From positions 124,001-188,000 of the forward strand of contig JAVBLN010000018.1 in the NCBI GenBank assembly GCA_031553495.1: a DNA stretch of 64,000 bases, given 5' to 3'. The position numbers were made by a program, and so were the translations under genes. The notes under the pieces are model-generated. The model did no database searches. It was not told where the DNA came from and worked only from the letters and a program-made list of their open reading frames with translations. This DNA comes from Pinibacter sp031553495 (GTDB lineage Bacteria; Bacteroidota; Bacteroidia; Chitinophagales; Chitinophagaceae). Below, in pieces: positions 1 to 9,221 of the stretch; positions within the stretch are counted from its first letter, which is position 1; each line of letters begins with the position of its first letter.

Positions 1-138
1 TCGATAGGTTTTTGAAAGTAAAAAGTTGCTTATGCAACCTTGTATCTCAAATTTAAAGATTTTATTGTAGAATCAAAATAGTCGGTTGTTACAGAATTAT
101 ACTATCCCTATGAGTATGAGTGCTTTTGATTTTTAGAC

Positions 139-169
139 AAAAAAAAGCCCCCAACTTTCGTCAAGGGCT
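139..169 (-). terminator. Rho-independent terminator of the coiled-coil protein gene
   Basis: On the minus strand an AGCCC / GGGCT stem with a short loop is followed by a run of eight T. It lies about 25 bases past the stop codon of the gene at 193-864. Confidence 0.75.
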
Positions 170-192
170 ATTAAGCACAAAAACTACTTCTT

Positions 193-864
193 TTATTTAA
201 TTTCAGTTGATTTTAATTGTTCTACCAGTATTTTCTGACGCTCAATTTCTTTCAATTGCATTTCCTGGTCTCTTTTGTTTTTTACGATATCATCTTCCAG
301 TGATTTCTTTTGTTTTTCAAGCTTTTCGGCTTCTTTCAAAAGGTCGTTGTATTTTTTCTGCGCTTTTGAATAAGCTTCAGTTTGTGAGGTGATGTCTGCC
401 TGTAATTTTTGAGTGTGTAGCAACGGACTTAATGAACTGCTTACATATCTTTTTGCAGATGATTGTTGTTCAGGCATTGTAGCGTTTATAAAATTGTCAT
501 AACCACTGGACATTGCCATTTTTACAAGTGATTTTTCTTTGTCTTTACTGGCTTTGCTAATGTCAAAATACAGATCATATACACCGTTTGCCATTTCCGG
601 AATCGCTACTGCTTTGGCAACCCATAGCCCTTTTGATTTTTCAAGTTTTATTCCTTTTGATTTGAACACATTTTTTAATGCGTCTTCCATTACTGTAGTA
701 GAGATGTTATATTCTGTAAGGAATGCAGGGCGCTCAACTTTGTCAATTTTCAATACGCCTTCTGTTGTTTGTACGGCTGTTGCTTGTATAGAGCCATTCA
801 CCTGAGCTGTTGCGCCGGTTGCAATTGCTGCAAATAGTGCAAGTGTTATTATAGATTTTTTCAT
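193..864 (-). CDS. Secreted coiled-coil protein of unknown function
   Basis: I do not recognise the family. The 223-residue product starts with a clear signal peptide (MKKSIITLALFAAIATGATAQ, cleavage near residue 21), so it should be periplasmic or outer-membrane associated. Residues 22-150 form a mixed alpha/beta region without a known motif. Residues about 155-215 are rich in Lys, Glu and Gln with heptad-like spacing and should form a coiled coil. There is no lipobox and no membrane segment. It stands alone, with its own terminator downstream and a 267-base gap to the next gene upstream. A structural or envelope-organising role is only a guess. Confidence 0.8.
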   Translation of the reverse strand: MKKSIITLALFAAIATGATAQVNGSIQATAVQTTEGVLKIDKVERPAFLTEYNISTTVMEDALKNVFKSKGIKLEKSKGLWVAKAVAIPEMANGVYDLYFDISKASKDKEKSLVKMAMSSGYDNFINATMPEQQSSAKRYVSSSLSPLLHTQKLQADITSQTEAYSKAQKKYNDLLKEAEKLEKQKKSLEDDIVKNKRDQEMQLKEIERQKILVEQLKSTEIK

Positions 865-1085
865 AGTTTATGTTTTAAGTGATACAGAATAACATCCTTA
901 AGACTGTTATTAAATAAAAAAAGTTGCTTTCCCGGAATTGCGTTACAGTGTGATTTTCAACGGCTATGTATGAAAAAAATGTTGCACATTTACTTTGATG
1001 GGAGTGAATATTTTTAATGAAGAAATATATAAGAATCCGTTGAAATTATTTCTGTTTTGGGTGGTAATAATGGGGATAAGTATTT

Positions 1086-1123
1086 AGTTGAAAGTTGAAA
1101 ATTGAAAGTTGAAAGTTGAAAGT
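1086..1123. repeat. TTGAAAG heptamer tract
   Basis: A short tandem of TTGAAAG / TTGAAAA units. Similar tracts occur at 16661-16702, 38591-38620 and 51001-51027, always in intergenic DNA. Confidence 0.8.
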
Positions 1124-1157
1124 GGTTCTCTCTACTGCTTACAGCCAACTACTTCTT
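1124..1157 (-). repeat. GGCAGTA-type module overlapping the hydrolase 3' end
   Basis: On the minus strand this stretch reads AGTTGGCTGTAAGCAGTAG followed by AGAGAG. The same order (AGTTGGCAGTAAGCAGTAG, then AGAG) is part of the repeat modules at 38.76 and 56.50 kb. The UAG stop codon of the hydrolase gene lies inside the module. Confidence 0.6.
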
Positions 1158-2121
1158 TCAAAAATTTTTCAGTCTCATACTCCACACCCTTTACATCACC
1201 AGATTTTATGTAGGAGCCGATTACATGATTACCGGTTTCCGGCATCGCTTTTTCACGCTTATATTGTATAGGTGTACCAAGTTGCTGAAACATTTCTTTC
1301 ATCGCGGATACTTTCACTACATCATCTTGGTTCTCTTCATCTTTATAATAATACAACATTAAAACCGGTTGTTTCACTTTTTCAAACATTTCTTTTTTCA
1401 TTGTGGTTTCTAGCATTTCCTGCAGTGCCACTGCGGCTTCCAGCCTGTAATGATAAGTCCAGTATTGTTTATACACCGGCCTTGTGTCATCCGAAGTTCT
1501 GTAATCACTACCGGTAACCTTTCTTGCGATTTGCAAACCCCAGTGGTTATTAAGTATCCATGCGTTGGGATCGTTAATTGCTATATTTGGAGAATATAAA
1601 ATAAGTGCGGCAATGCTGCCTGGAAAAGCGGCCGCCAGTTGCAAAGCCTGTGTAGCACCGGTAGAAGTTCCCATCAGAATTACTTTCCTGCCTATCCGTT
1701 TTCCAATTTCAAAAGCCTGCTTTGCGCTTTCCCAATAGTTTTCGGGAGTAAGATTTATCATAGCATCTGCGGTATCAATACCGTGTTCAGCAAGTCGCGA
1801 CAAGTATAAATTACAGCCAAACTTTTTTGCAATATCAGTATGCGTAGGAGCCGCTTCTGCCTGTGATGCTGAAAAACCATGTAGATAAACGACTGAATAA
1901 TCAGTTATGTTTTTTGCCGAATCATTATACCAAATGATCCTGGCTTCGTTATCGGGTTTGACTTTGTGCGCGGCTTCATTGTTGGTTATATAATTGATCA
2001 AACTATCGGCAGTAAATGGAATGGCTGGCTGCCCCATAGAGTAAACAGGCGTTTTGGGAGCGGGTCCTGCAAAATATAAAGCCACCGGAATCACCGGTAT
2101 TAATAACAACCATTTTTTCAT
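1132..2121 (-). CDS. Alpha/beta hydrolase, esterase/lipase-like
   Basis: A 329-residue serine hydrolase of the alpha/beta fold. It has an N-terminal hydrophobic segment (residues 3-19) that is either a signal anchor or a signal peptide. The oxyanion-hole motif HGF is at residues 81-83, and the nucleophile elbow GTSTG at 151-155 makes Ser153 the likely nucleophile. His299 in the ETGNH context is the likely catalytic base, with Asp261 or Asp266 as the acid. The substrate cannot be told from sequence. The last codons and the stop fall within a sequence that matches a dispersed intergenic module, so the natural C-terminus may have been replaced or trimmed. Upstream lies a gap with a DCD repeat, so it is probably transcribed alone. 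Confidence 0.85.
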   Translation of the reverse strand: MKKWLLLIPVIPVALYFAGPAPKTPVYSMGQPAIPFTADSLINYITNNEAAHKVKPDNEARIIWYNDSAKNITDYSVVYLHGFSASQAEAAPTHTDIAKKFGCNLYLSRLAEHGIDTADAMINLTPENYWESAKQAFEIGKRIGRKVILMGTSTGATQALQLAAAFPGSIAALILYSPNIAINDPNAWILNNHWGLQIARKVTGSDYRTSDDTRPVYKQYWTYHYRLEAAVALQEMLETTMKKEMFEKVKQPVLMLYYYKDEENQDDVVKVSAMKEMFQQLGTPIQYKREKAMPETGNHVIGSYIKSGDVKGVEYETEKFLKEVVGCKQ

Positions 2122-2234
2122 AACCAGCAGATTGAAATAGCAATATTAGAGCCGCTTTTGAAATAAGATTTTTATTCACGAATAACTTATGAAGAATTAT
2201 CCACGAATTACACCAATTACCACAAATTATTTCT

Positions 2235-2387
2235 TATACTATACGCAGTATAAATTTATGCATGAATGTGTCACTTTGCTGAATAGAATTACAACAGTAC
2301 AAGTGAGTGACACAACGATGCTTAATAGTAGCACTTCCGTTGATACCCAAAAAGAACATTGCACATTTCTATGCGTGCGAAGTATAA
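2235..2387 (+). repeat. DCD repeat copy 1 (type A, extended 153-bp form)
   Basis: The arms read GCTGAATAGAATTACAACAG and GCTTAATAGTAGCACTTCCG, around the core AAGTGAGTGACACAACGAT. The flanks extend the element to TATACTATACGCAGTATA on one side and GTGCGAAGTATAA on the other. It is about 96% identical to copy 13 over the whole length. It fills most of the 370-base gap between the hydrolase start and the alcohol dehydrogenase stop. Confidence 0.92.
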
Positions 2388-2491
2388 GAACAGCAATAGT
2401 ATGCGGTGTAATTATTTTTTGCATAGAGATAATTATAAACCGCTGTCAAATCGTATTCGTTGCTATTAGCGTAATTCGCGGACAAAAAAAA

Positions 2492-3538
2492 TTATCTCAA
2501 CGAAGCGATATCTATCACAAAACGGTAACGAATATCTCCTTTCAACATTCTTTCGTATGCTTCATTAATACGGTCGATATTAATAACTTCCACATCGGCA
2601 GTTATGTTTTTTTCAGCGCAATAATCCAGCATTTCCTGGGTTTCTTTCATTCCGCCAATCATTGATCCTATAATACTTCTGCGATTATTAAGCAGCTTGA
2701 ACGCCGAAACCTGCGATGGTTTTTCAGGCAGCCCAACTACAATCATTTTGCCATTTAGCCCCAACAGATCAAGGTATTGCTCATAGTTATGATTTCCTGA
2801 AACAGTGTCAAGAATTACGTCAAAATAATTCCTGTACTTTTTCATATTTTCCGCATCAGTGGTTAACGCGAAATTATGAGCGCCCAACCCTTTAGCATCC
2901 GCCTCTTTTGATTTCGAAGTGCTTAACAAAGTTACTTCCGCCCCAAATGAAACCGCGAACTTCAGGCCCATGTGTCCGAGTCCGCCCAAACCTACAACCG
3001 CTACTTTCATACCTTCCTTTACACCCACATACCGCAAAGGAGAATAGGTGGTAATGCCGGCGCAAAGCAGAGGTGCTACAGCTTTCAGATCGGCCTTGGG
3101 TGAAATGCGCAAAGTATATCTTTCATCTACCACAATTTGAGTGGAGTACCCGCCCTGCGCAATTGTTTTACCATCACGTTCAACGCTGTTGTATGTTCCT
3201 GTCATACCTTCCACGCAATAGTTTTCAAGATCCTGTTTGCAGTGGTCGCACTCGCGGCAAGAATCAATTAAAACACCAACACCAGCGTAATCGCCGGGTT
3301 TGAACTTTGATACGTTTGCGCCAACGCTTACCACTTTACCCACTATTTCGTGTCCCGGCACCATCGGATAAATAGAACTTCCCCATTCATTTTTTATCTG
3401 GTGAAGATCTGAATGACAAACACCGCAATATAAAATTTCAATATGCACATCGTTTGGCCCAACATCTCTTCTTTCAAAACTAAATGGCGCAAGAGGTGTA
3501 ATGGCATTTTGTGCCGCATATCCTTTTGTAGCAATCAT
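2492..3538 (-). CDS. Zinc-dependent NAD(P) alcohol dehydrogenase, cinnamyl-alcohol-dehydrogenase type
   Basis: A medium-chain dehydrogenase of 348 residues, likely an NADPH-dependent aldehyde reductase like YahK/AdhC. Catalytic zinc ligands are Cys38, His63 (in the GHE motif at 62-64) and Cys159. The structural zinc site has four cysteines at 94, 97, 100 and 108. The Rossmann glycine motif GLGGLG is at 183-188. The frame is open a further 54 codons upstream, but that part runs through a DCD repeat and shows no dehydrogenase homology. I therefore place the start at the ATG giving MIATKGYAAQ, which begins where the family normally begins. It is a single gene between two repeat-filled gaps. Confidence 0.93.
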   Translation of the reverse strand: MIATKGYAAQNAITPLAPFSFERRDVGPNDVHIEILYCGVCHSDLHQIKNEWGSSIYPMVPGHEIVGKVVSVGANVSKFKPGDYAGVGVLIDSCRECDHCKQDLENYCVEGMTGTYNSVERDGKTIAQGGYSTQIVVDERYTLRISPKADLKAVAPLLCAGITTYSPLRYVGVKEGMKVAVVGLGGLGHMGLKFAVSFGAEVTLLSTSKSKEADAKGLGAHNFALTTDAENMKKYRNYFDVILDTVSGNHNYEQYLDLLGLNGKMIVVGLPEKPSQVSAFKLLNNRRSIIGSMIGGMKETQEMLDYCAEKNITADVEVINIDRINEAYERMLKGDIRYRFVIDIASLR

Positions 3539-3613
3539 AATAAATATTTTAAGCTGTAAAGATATAAGAGGAATTAGAGATTTTAGCAGCAATAATTTTT
3601 CACTTGTTATGAT

Positions 3614-3683
3614 GGGACCGGCGGTAGTGCTACTATTAAGCATCGTTGTGTCACTCACTTGTACGGTAGGAATTCTATTGAGC
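3614..3683 (-). repeat. DCD repeat copy 2 (type A)
   Basis: On the + strand it reads CGGTAGTGCTACTATTAAGC, then ATCGTTGTGTCACTCACTTG, then CGGTAGGAATTCTATTGAGC. It lies 75 bases upstream of the alcohol dehydrogenase start. It is followed by a GGCAGTGGGC... module and a tail shared with copy 6. Confidence 0.95.
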
Positions 3684-3734
3684 GAGCTGGCAGTGGGCAA
3701 TAGGCGGTTGGCAGTAGAGAAGTCAGAAGTGAAA

Positions 3735-3846
3735 TTGACTCTGGTTACACTTAGATTCCTCGCACAGTTTGGTTTATTATCGGCTGCAATATTTCTTTAT
3801 TCAATGTTAAAAACACATGCTCGAAATGACGAATGAGATTGTTTAT
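3735..3846. repeat. Tail module shared with 16868-16975
   Basis: About 110 bases after copy 2 match the stretch after copy 6. The closest match is GCTCGAAATGACG followed by AT[G/A]AGATTG. The rest is diverged but collinear. Confidence 0.65.
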
Positions 3847-3856
3847 TGAGCGGTCA

Positions 3857-3880
3857 CTAACTTTTTTTGAAAAAAGTTAG
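3857..3880. other. 11-bp perfect hairpin
   Basis: CTAACTTTTTT and AAAAAAGTTAG are separated by two bases. Its role is unknown. No gene reads into it from the left, so it is not an obvious terminator. Confidence 0.4.
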
Positions 3881-4106
3881 AAGCCTTTTGGGAAATGTAT
3901 CTCAATAGTAGAAAGCGCTCCCACACATCATTTCAAGTCGGGGAAATATAGACAGCTTATAATTATAAAACCATCCAATTTATAACACACCCTAATGAAA
4001 GATATCTGATCATGGTGCGGCAGTATGCTATTTCAGCGAGTAGAAACATTACTACATAGACGTTACAGAAATGGAAATTTAGCAGCATCGGATTGATATA
4101 AAGTTA

Positions 4107-4130
4107 AAAGCCGCTCTTAAGAGCGGCTTT
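4107..4130. terminator. Bidirectional terminator after the SusD gene
   Basis: A perfect palindrome, AAAGCCGCTC TTAA GAGCGGCTTT, 25 bases past the susD-like stop codon. Confidence 0.85.
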
Positions 4131-4154
4131 ATAAAAACAGGTATGTGATGAATA

Positions 4155-5588
4155 TTAATTATAACCCTCATTCTGCACTAACCCAGAAAATTTTTGTACT
4201 TCCGTTGAAGGTATTGGTAATGCAAAGTAATTATTTGGAAAAGCGATTGCCGGAGCGGTAGACACACCTCTACCAGCAGGAATACCTTTTTGATTACGAA
4301 ACAAGTCCCAGCTTCCATGTCCTTCAAAAGCCAACTCTCTTCTTCTCTCTGCTAAAATATCATCTAATAACGCATTCCAGTTAGCATAATAAGCAGCCGT
4401 GCGCACTGAGGCATTAGATCGTTGCCGTACAGTATTTAGCAAACCAATTGCAGTACCATCGATAGTTTTATTTTGCTTAACTAATGCTTCCGCCTTATTT
4501 AGTAACACTTCCGCATATCTAATAATTGGAGCCCATGCTTTTGAACCAGCTGTGTATTTATTAGTATATACAGTACCTGTAGTTCCAGTTAGAAAAGTTG
4601 AACTAATACGAGTATCTGTAGGTTCAAATAGTTTAATGTAATCCTGACTAACTGTAATATCATGACGTAAATCTTTTGAGTAATGTTGCCCCACAGCATT
4701 ATTAGTATTTGGATTATCACTTGCGTTATGCCCAACAAAAAGAATTATTTCCTTGCTGGCATCTGCTGGATATGCAAAAACATCAGTGTATTCATCTGCT
4801 GCCAAACTATAAGTCAATGCGCCATCTGAAGCAGCAGCTACCTTATCAGCATATATTATAGTACTATCATTATTTCCCTTATACAAATATATTCTTGACA
4901 ACATGGCTCTGGCAGCTCCTTTAGTAGCTCTTACTCTATTAGAATGATTATTCGACCAAGCCCCTAAAAGATTAGCCTCTGCATATTTCATATCGCTGAT
5001 TATTTGAGCATATACATCATTTACATTTGAGCGGGGAACATTTGCAGATTCACTATAAACAGTAGCTCCATCATAAGATTTCAACACGATTGGAACGCCG
5101 AGTGTTCCTCCTGAATATTGTTGTCCCCAAAAATTCAAAGCATAGAAGTATGTTAAACCTCTAATAAACTTTGCTTCTGCAGTATATACAGCATAATTAC
5201 TTGCGCTTATTAACTGCTTTGCATTCTCAATTTTTTCCAAAAAGAGATTACATTTATAAATAGTATTATATGCTCCTTGCCAGGCTGCGGCTGTGGTAGC
5301 ATCACTTGAAGTATTGGAAAAAGTAGACATATTGCCAAAATAGGTGGGTGGATTTACATCTAACCCTCTGATATCTACATAAATTTGGGCACGCCCACCT
5401 AAAAATTCTGCGTTTTGCAATCCGTCATACAACCCCACTGCTGCTGCAGAAATCATTCCTTCATTAGAAAATACTTCATCAGGAGTTCCTCCCATATAAT
5501 AGGGATTATTGGTTACTTCTTTTTTACAGGAGCCCAAGAATAATACAGTCCCTAACATCAAAGCTCCTATTTTATACTTAGCATTCAT
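4155..5588 (-). CDS. RagB/SusD-type outer-membrane nutrient-binding lipoprotein
   Basis: A 477-residue surface lipoprotein that works with the SusC-type transporter encoded just upstream. The signal peptide ends in a lipobox (LGSC, lipidated Cys21). The C-terminal third carries SusD family signatures: RYAEVLLNKAEA, an ERRRELAFEG segment and the WDLFRN motif. The length matches the family. SusD proteins cap the SusC barrel and capture glycans or other oligomers. No glycoside hydrolase, protease or regulator sits nearby, so the substrate cannot be predicted. It is separated from the SusC gene by 16 bases and is co-transcribed with it. Confidence 0.95.
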   Translation of the reverse strand: MNAKYKIGALMLGTVLFLGSCKKEVTNNPYYMGGTPDEVFSNEGMISAAAVGLYDGLQNAEFLGGRAQIYVDIRGLDVNPPTYFGNMSTFSNTSSDATTAAAWQGAYNTIYKCNLFLEKIENAKQLISASNYAVYTAEAKFIRGLTYFYALNFWGQQYSGGTLGVPIVLKSYDGATVYSESANVPRSNVNDVYAQIISDMKYAEANLLGAWSNNHSNRVRATKGAARAMLSRIYLYKGNNDSTIIYADKVAAASDGALTYSLAADEYTDVFAYPADASKEIILFVGHNASDNPNTNNAVGQHYSKDLRHDITVSQDYIKLFEPTDTRISSTFLTGTTGTVYTNKYTAGSKAWAPIIRYAEVLLNKAEALVKQNKTIDGTAIGLLNTVRQRSNASVRTAAYYANWNALLDDILAERRRELAFEGHGSWDLFRNQKGIPAGRGVSTAPAIAFPNNYFALPIPSTEVQKFSGLVQNEGYN

Positions 5589-5604
5589 TGTTATATTTTT
5601 TTGT

Positions 5605-8600
5605 TTACAGCGTTACATTAAGACCAAATGTGAAAGACCTCGGCATAGGAACAGAACGACTATCTATTCCAAGTCCGCTATAGTTAGCGTTACGAGCTGT
5701 ACTGATTTCGGGGTCAGCTCCTTTATACTTGGTAATCAATGCCAGATTGTTTGCTCTAACATACACTCTTAATAACGACAAACCCACTTTTCCTATTAAG
5801 TGCGTTGAAAAATTGTAGCCTAATGACAATTCTCTAAAGCGAAGAAAATTAGCTTTCTCTAAAAATCTTGTGGATGCGCCGATCATGTAGTTAGATTGTC
5901 CCCAAACTAATTTCGGAACATCGGTAATCTGCCCTGGAGTAGTCCATCTGTTCTTAATTTCTTCTAAATTATTATTGAAATACGGTGTCATCAACCCGGA
6001 CCGGGTTGTATTCAAGATGTAGTTTCCACCAGCAAATTGTAGTCCCAGTGTCAAATCAAACCCTTTATAGGTAACTGTATTATCAAAATTTCCGTACCAT
6101 TTTGGAGCCCCTGTTTTCCCATCTTGAATTTTTAGATCAGTTGATCCTAAGGGCGCAACTACTTCTCCTTTTTCATTTGTCCAACGATTCGCTTGTGCTA
6201 CACCAGGATCTGGATTATAATATTTTATATTTCCTGCACCATCAATATACCCTGCGCGACCAGTTTGAGGATCAACTTTAGCCCATTCATAAAGTCTAAA
6301 AACTCCCATAGGTTGACCCACACAAAGACTAGTTGTTGCAAGAATATCTCCGGAAGCGGAAAGTTCTTTAATCTTGTTTTTTACAGTAGTGAAATTAAGT
6401 GTTGAAGTCCACTGTAAATCTTGAGTTCTAACGTTTACAGTATTAAGTTGTAGTTCTATACCTTTGTTATTCATCTTTCCAACATTTGTAAATATGGTGG
6501 TATTGCCCACTGTTGGAGAGTTTGAAGTAGGTATTCCCGTAGTCATAAGCACAGGTGCATTTAACAATAAATCCGAAACTGAAGTAACCCAATAATCAAA
6601 CGAAAAATTTATTCTATTTTTCAATATTGCGGCATCAAATCCGATGTTACTTTTCTGAATACTCTCCCATTTTAAGTCTTTATTTCCCACTTGATTTATG
6701 CTTAACCCATTTATATCACCATACAATCCACCTGCATATAGTGTTTGGCTTGCATATGGGCCAACATTACTATTACCAACTTTACCCCAACTACCTCTTA
6801 ATTTTAAGTCATCAACAAACAAGATATTTTTAAAAAATTCCTCTCTGGAGATCCTCCAGCCTGCAGACACACCAGGGAAATAACCAACCTGGTAATTTTC
6901 ACCAAAACCTGTATAGCCATCCGCTCTAAATGCAGCTTCTAAATAGTATTTGTCATTGAAACTATAAGTTGCTCTTCCAAAATAACTATAGAACCCTCTT
7001 GAGTTTTTGGTTCCCCCACTATTATATTCTGAGTACAACCCATCTAATATTTCGGTGTACTTGTCTGCAACAAAAGAGCCTCCCATAGTATAAAGATCTT
7101 TGTAATCGCGCTTTTGATATTCTAGTCCAGCTGTCACACCGATATGATGATCCCCAGCGGTAAGTGAATAATTAGCATAGTTTTGCCAATTCCATTGTTT
7201 TATCCAAACTGTATTATCTTGTACTAATCCATTGTATGTTCGGCCAAGTCCTGCTATTTTGGGAGAGCTATACTGATCTTCAAAATTATTCATATAATCA
7301 ATCCCCAGCTTACTTGTAATTGTCAAACCTTTTATTGGAGTCAGATCCGCAAAAGCATTAGCAAGTATTCTATCAGATGTATTCTGGTTTCTTTGTAAAT
7401 TAATGGTTGCAACCGGATGATAAATGGCATTTAGGTATGTAGCTGTCCCGTTATAGCTATACAGATTTTTCCCACTTGCTAATAAACCACTTGCTAAATA
7501 ATATGAGCCATCAGCGTTTTTAACTGGCACATTAGGTGGTGCATTATAAGCCCCAAGAGTAACGCCAGCAAGATAACCGTCAGACAAAACACCACTATTC
7601 AATGTTTTAGAATAATTAGCAGACATCCCTACTTTTAACCATTTAACTGGTCTTACATCTGCATTCAAACGGACGGAACCTCGTTTCAATTCATTGCCAA
7701 TAACTATACCTTGTTGAGCAGTGTAATCTGCAGACGCATAAATGCTGGTCTTATCCGTAGCTCCTGAGATTGATAACTGATGGTTTTGTACAAAACCATT
7801 TCTGAAAGCTTCATCTAACCAATTAGTCTCAACCATACGTCCGTCTACACTCATAGTATCTGCAAACTTCACTCCTGATCCATACCAATTGCTGGCTTTT
7901 TCATTCTGAATGGTAATGAAATCCTGTGCATTTAATAGTTTAGGAAGTCTGGCTGCTGTCGCTATACCGAAATAATTATTATAGGAAACATTTGATTTAC
8001 CGGATTTACCCTTTTTTGTAGTTATTAAAATAACTCCATTTCCAGCACGAGAACCGTACATAGCAGCAGACGCGGCATCTTGTAATATGTCGATGGATTC
8101 TATATCATTAGGGTTAATAGTTGCCATAGGGTTAAAACGAGTTCCGTTACCCCCATTAAATACATTAAGGTTTGTAGATTCTGTAATTGGAATTCCATCA
8201 ATTACCACTAATGGTTGTGAAGAAATCGAAATTGAGTTTGTACCTCTAATCCGAACACTTATCCCATCTGCAAGAAGACCGGAAGCACTTGAAACTTGCA
8301 CTCCAGCCACTTTTCCCGCCAAAGCCTGATCAAAGCTTTGAACAGGTTGTTGATTAATTTTATTTCCAGAGAGAGATACAGTTGCTCCGGTTATCGCTTT
8401 TTTCTTTTGCTGACCATAAGCGGTAACCACGATTTCTTCCATCTGTCTTTCATCCTTCTTCATTACCACTACATTTCTTCCAGAGCCAATTGGCAGACTA
8501 TATTCCAAAAAACCAACACCTGTTATAACAAGCGTTTTGGCCGTTGCCGGCACATTGAACGAAAAATCTCCGTTTTCATTGGTAGATGTTCCAATCTGGG

Positions 8601-8748
8601 TTCCTTTTACCATCACCGACGCGTTGGCAACCGGATGTCCATCTTCATCGGTTACCCGGCCGGTTACCTGGCGGGAGGCCTGAGCAAGTAATTGGGCATT
8701 TAACATCGCTATACCCATAATTAGTAAAAACAGTTTTCTCATGCGCAT
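5605..8748 (-). CDS. SusC/RagA-type TonB-linked outer-membrane transporter
   Basis: A 1047-residue TonB-dependent receptor. The signal peptide covers about residues 1-22. A carboxypeptidase-regulatory-like domain follows (about 28-92, beginning VTGRVTDEDG). Next come a TonB-box-like region (EEIVVTAYG), a plug domain with RIRGTNS and VVIDGIPI, and a long C-terminal beta-barrel. It imports ligands caught by the SusD partner, using TonB energy. The start MRMRKL has a second Met two codons in, which could also be used. There is no N-terminal secretin/TonB-signalling extension and no ECF sigma or anti-sigma gene next door, so control is probably not by trans-envelope signalling from this locus. 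Confidence 0.96.
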   Translation of the reverse strand: MRMRKLFLLIMGIAMLNAQLLAQASRQVTGRVTDEDGHPVANASVMVKGTQIGTSTNENGDFSFNVPATAKTLVITGVGFLEYSLPIGSGRNVVVMKKDERQMEEIVVTAYGQQKKKAITGATVSLSGNKINQQPVQSFDQALAGKVAGVQVSSASGLLADGISVRIRGTNSISISSQPLVVIDGIPITESTNLNVFNGGNGTRFNPMATINPNDIESIDILQDAASAAMYGSRAGNGVILITTKKGKSGKSNVSYNNYFGIATAARLPKLLNAQDFITIQNEKASNWYGSGVKFADTMSVDGRMVETNWLDEAFRNGFVQNHQLSISGATDKTSIYASADYTAQQGIVIGNELKRGSVRLNADVRPVKWLKVGMSANYSKTLNSGVLSDGYLAGVTLGAYNAPPNVPVKNADGSYYLASGLLASGKNLYSYNGTATYLNAIYHPVATINLQRNQNTSDRILANAFADLTPIKGLTITSKLGIDYMNNFEDQYSSPKIAGLGRTYNGLVQDNTVWIKQWNWQNYANYSLTAGDHHIGVTAGLEYQKRDYKDLYTMGGSFVADKYTEILDGLYSEYNSGGTKNSRGFYSYFGRATYSFNDKYYLEAAFRADGYTGFGENYQVGYFPGVSAGWRISREEFFKNILFVDDLKLRGSWGKVGNSNVGPYASQTLYAGGLYGDINGLSINQVGNKDLKWESIQKSNIGFDAAILKNRINFSFDYWVTSVSDLLLNAPVLMTTGIPTSNSPTVGNTTIFTNVGKMNNKGIELQLNTVNVRTQDLQWTSTLNFTTVKNKIKELSASGDILATTSLCVGQPMGVFRLYEWAKVDPQTGRAGYIDGAGNIKYYNPDPGVAQANRWTNEKGEVVAPLGSTDLKIQDGKTGAPKWYGNFDNTVTYKGFDLTLGLQFAGGNYILNTTRSGLMTPYFNNNLEEIKNRWTTPGQITDVPKLVWGQSNYMIGASTRFLEKANFLRFRELSLGYNFSTHLIGKVGLSLLRVYVRANNLALITKYKGADPEISTARNANYSGLGIDSRSVPMPRSFTFGLNVTL

Positions 8749-9057
8749 TTTTTTAAATGTTAAAAAAACTTAAAATTTTTTTGAAGATAATCTCCGATGA
8801 AACACCTGATTAATATTATGTGAATTTTGAACCTTTTGTATATGTATTTTGGACTATAAATGTTATTTAATTAATATTTTTTAATATTATGATATTTGAG
8901 TCTTTTGTTAGATGAATTCTAATATTGGGCTTTATATGATGAACACTATTTCTATTTTATTGTGAATATTGAAAATGTACCAATCGTATTTTTTTTAATT
9001 CATTTTTCCTTAACAGTTTTTATGATTCTTTAAAATTCACCCACCAGCAATAAAAGC

Positions 9058-9089
9058 GGCAATCAGATAAACAAAATCTGATTATTGCC
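9058..9089. other. Imperfect hairpin
   Basis: GGCAAT...ATTGCC closes an AATCAGAT / ATCTGATT stem. There is no T-run, so it is not a standard terminator. Confidence 0.4.
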
Positions 9090-9221
9090 AATATTTACTC
9101 AAAATTCTTACAAGTAAACCCTAAAGCATTAGAGTGAATCCAATACTTGAAAAATTGCAGTCATTTTTCAATTTTGGTACTGAAAGTTGCCCGATTGCTA
9201 TGAATTTGTAAGGAGTCGATA

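Noticed and set aside
2189..2665. Open frame of 158 codons on the plus strand
   Set aside because: It consists of the DCD repeat and the antisense of the alcohol dehydrogenase 3' end. It has no protein-like features.
3539..3700. 54-codon N-terminal extension of the alcohol dehydrogenase
   Set aside because: It is read through a DCD repeat, and the family N-terminus starts at the ATG at 3538.
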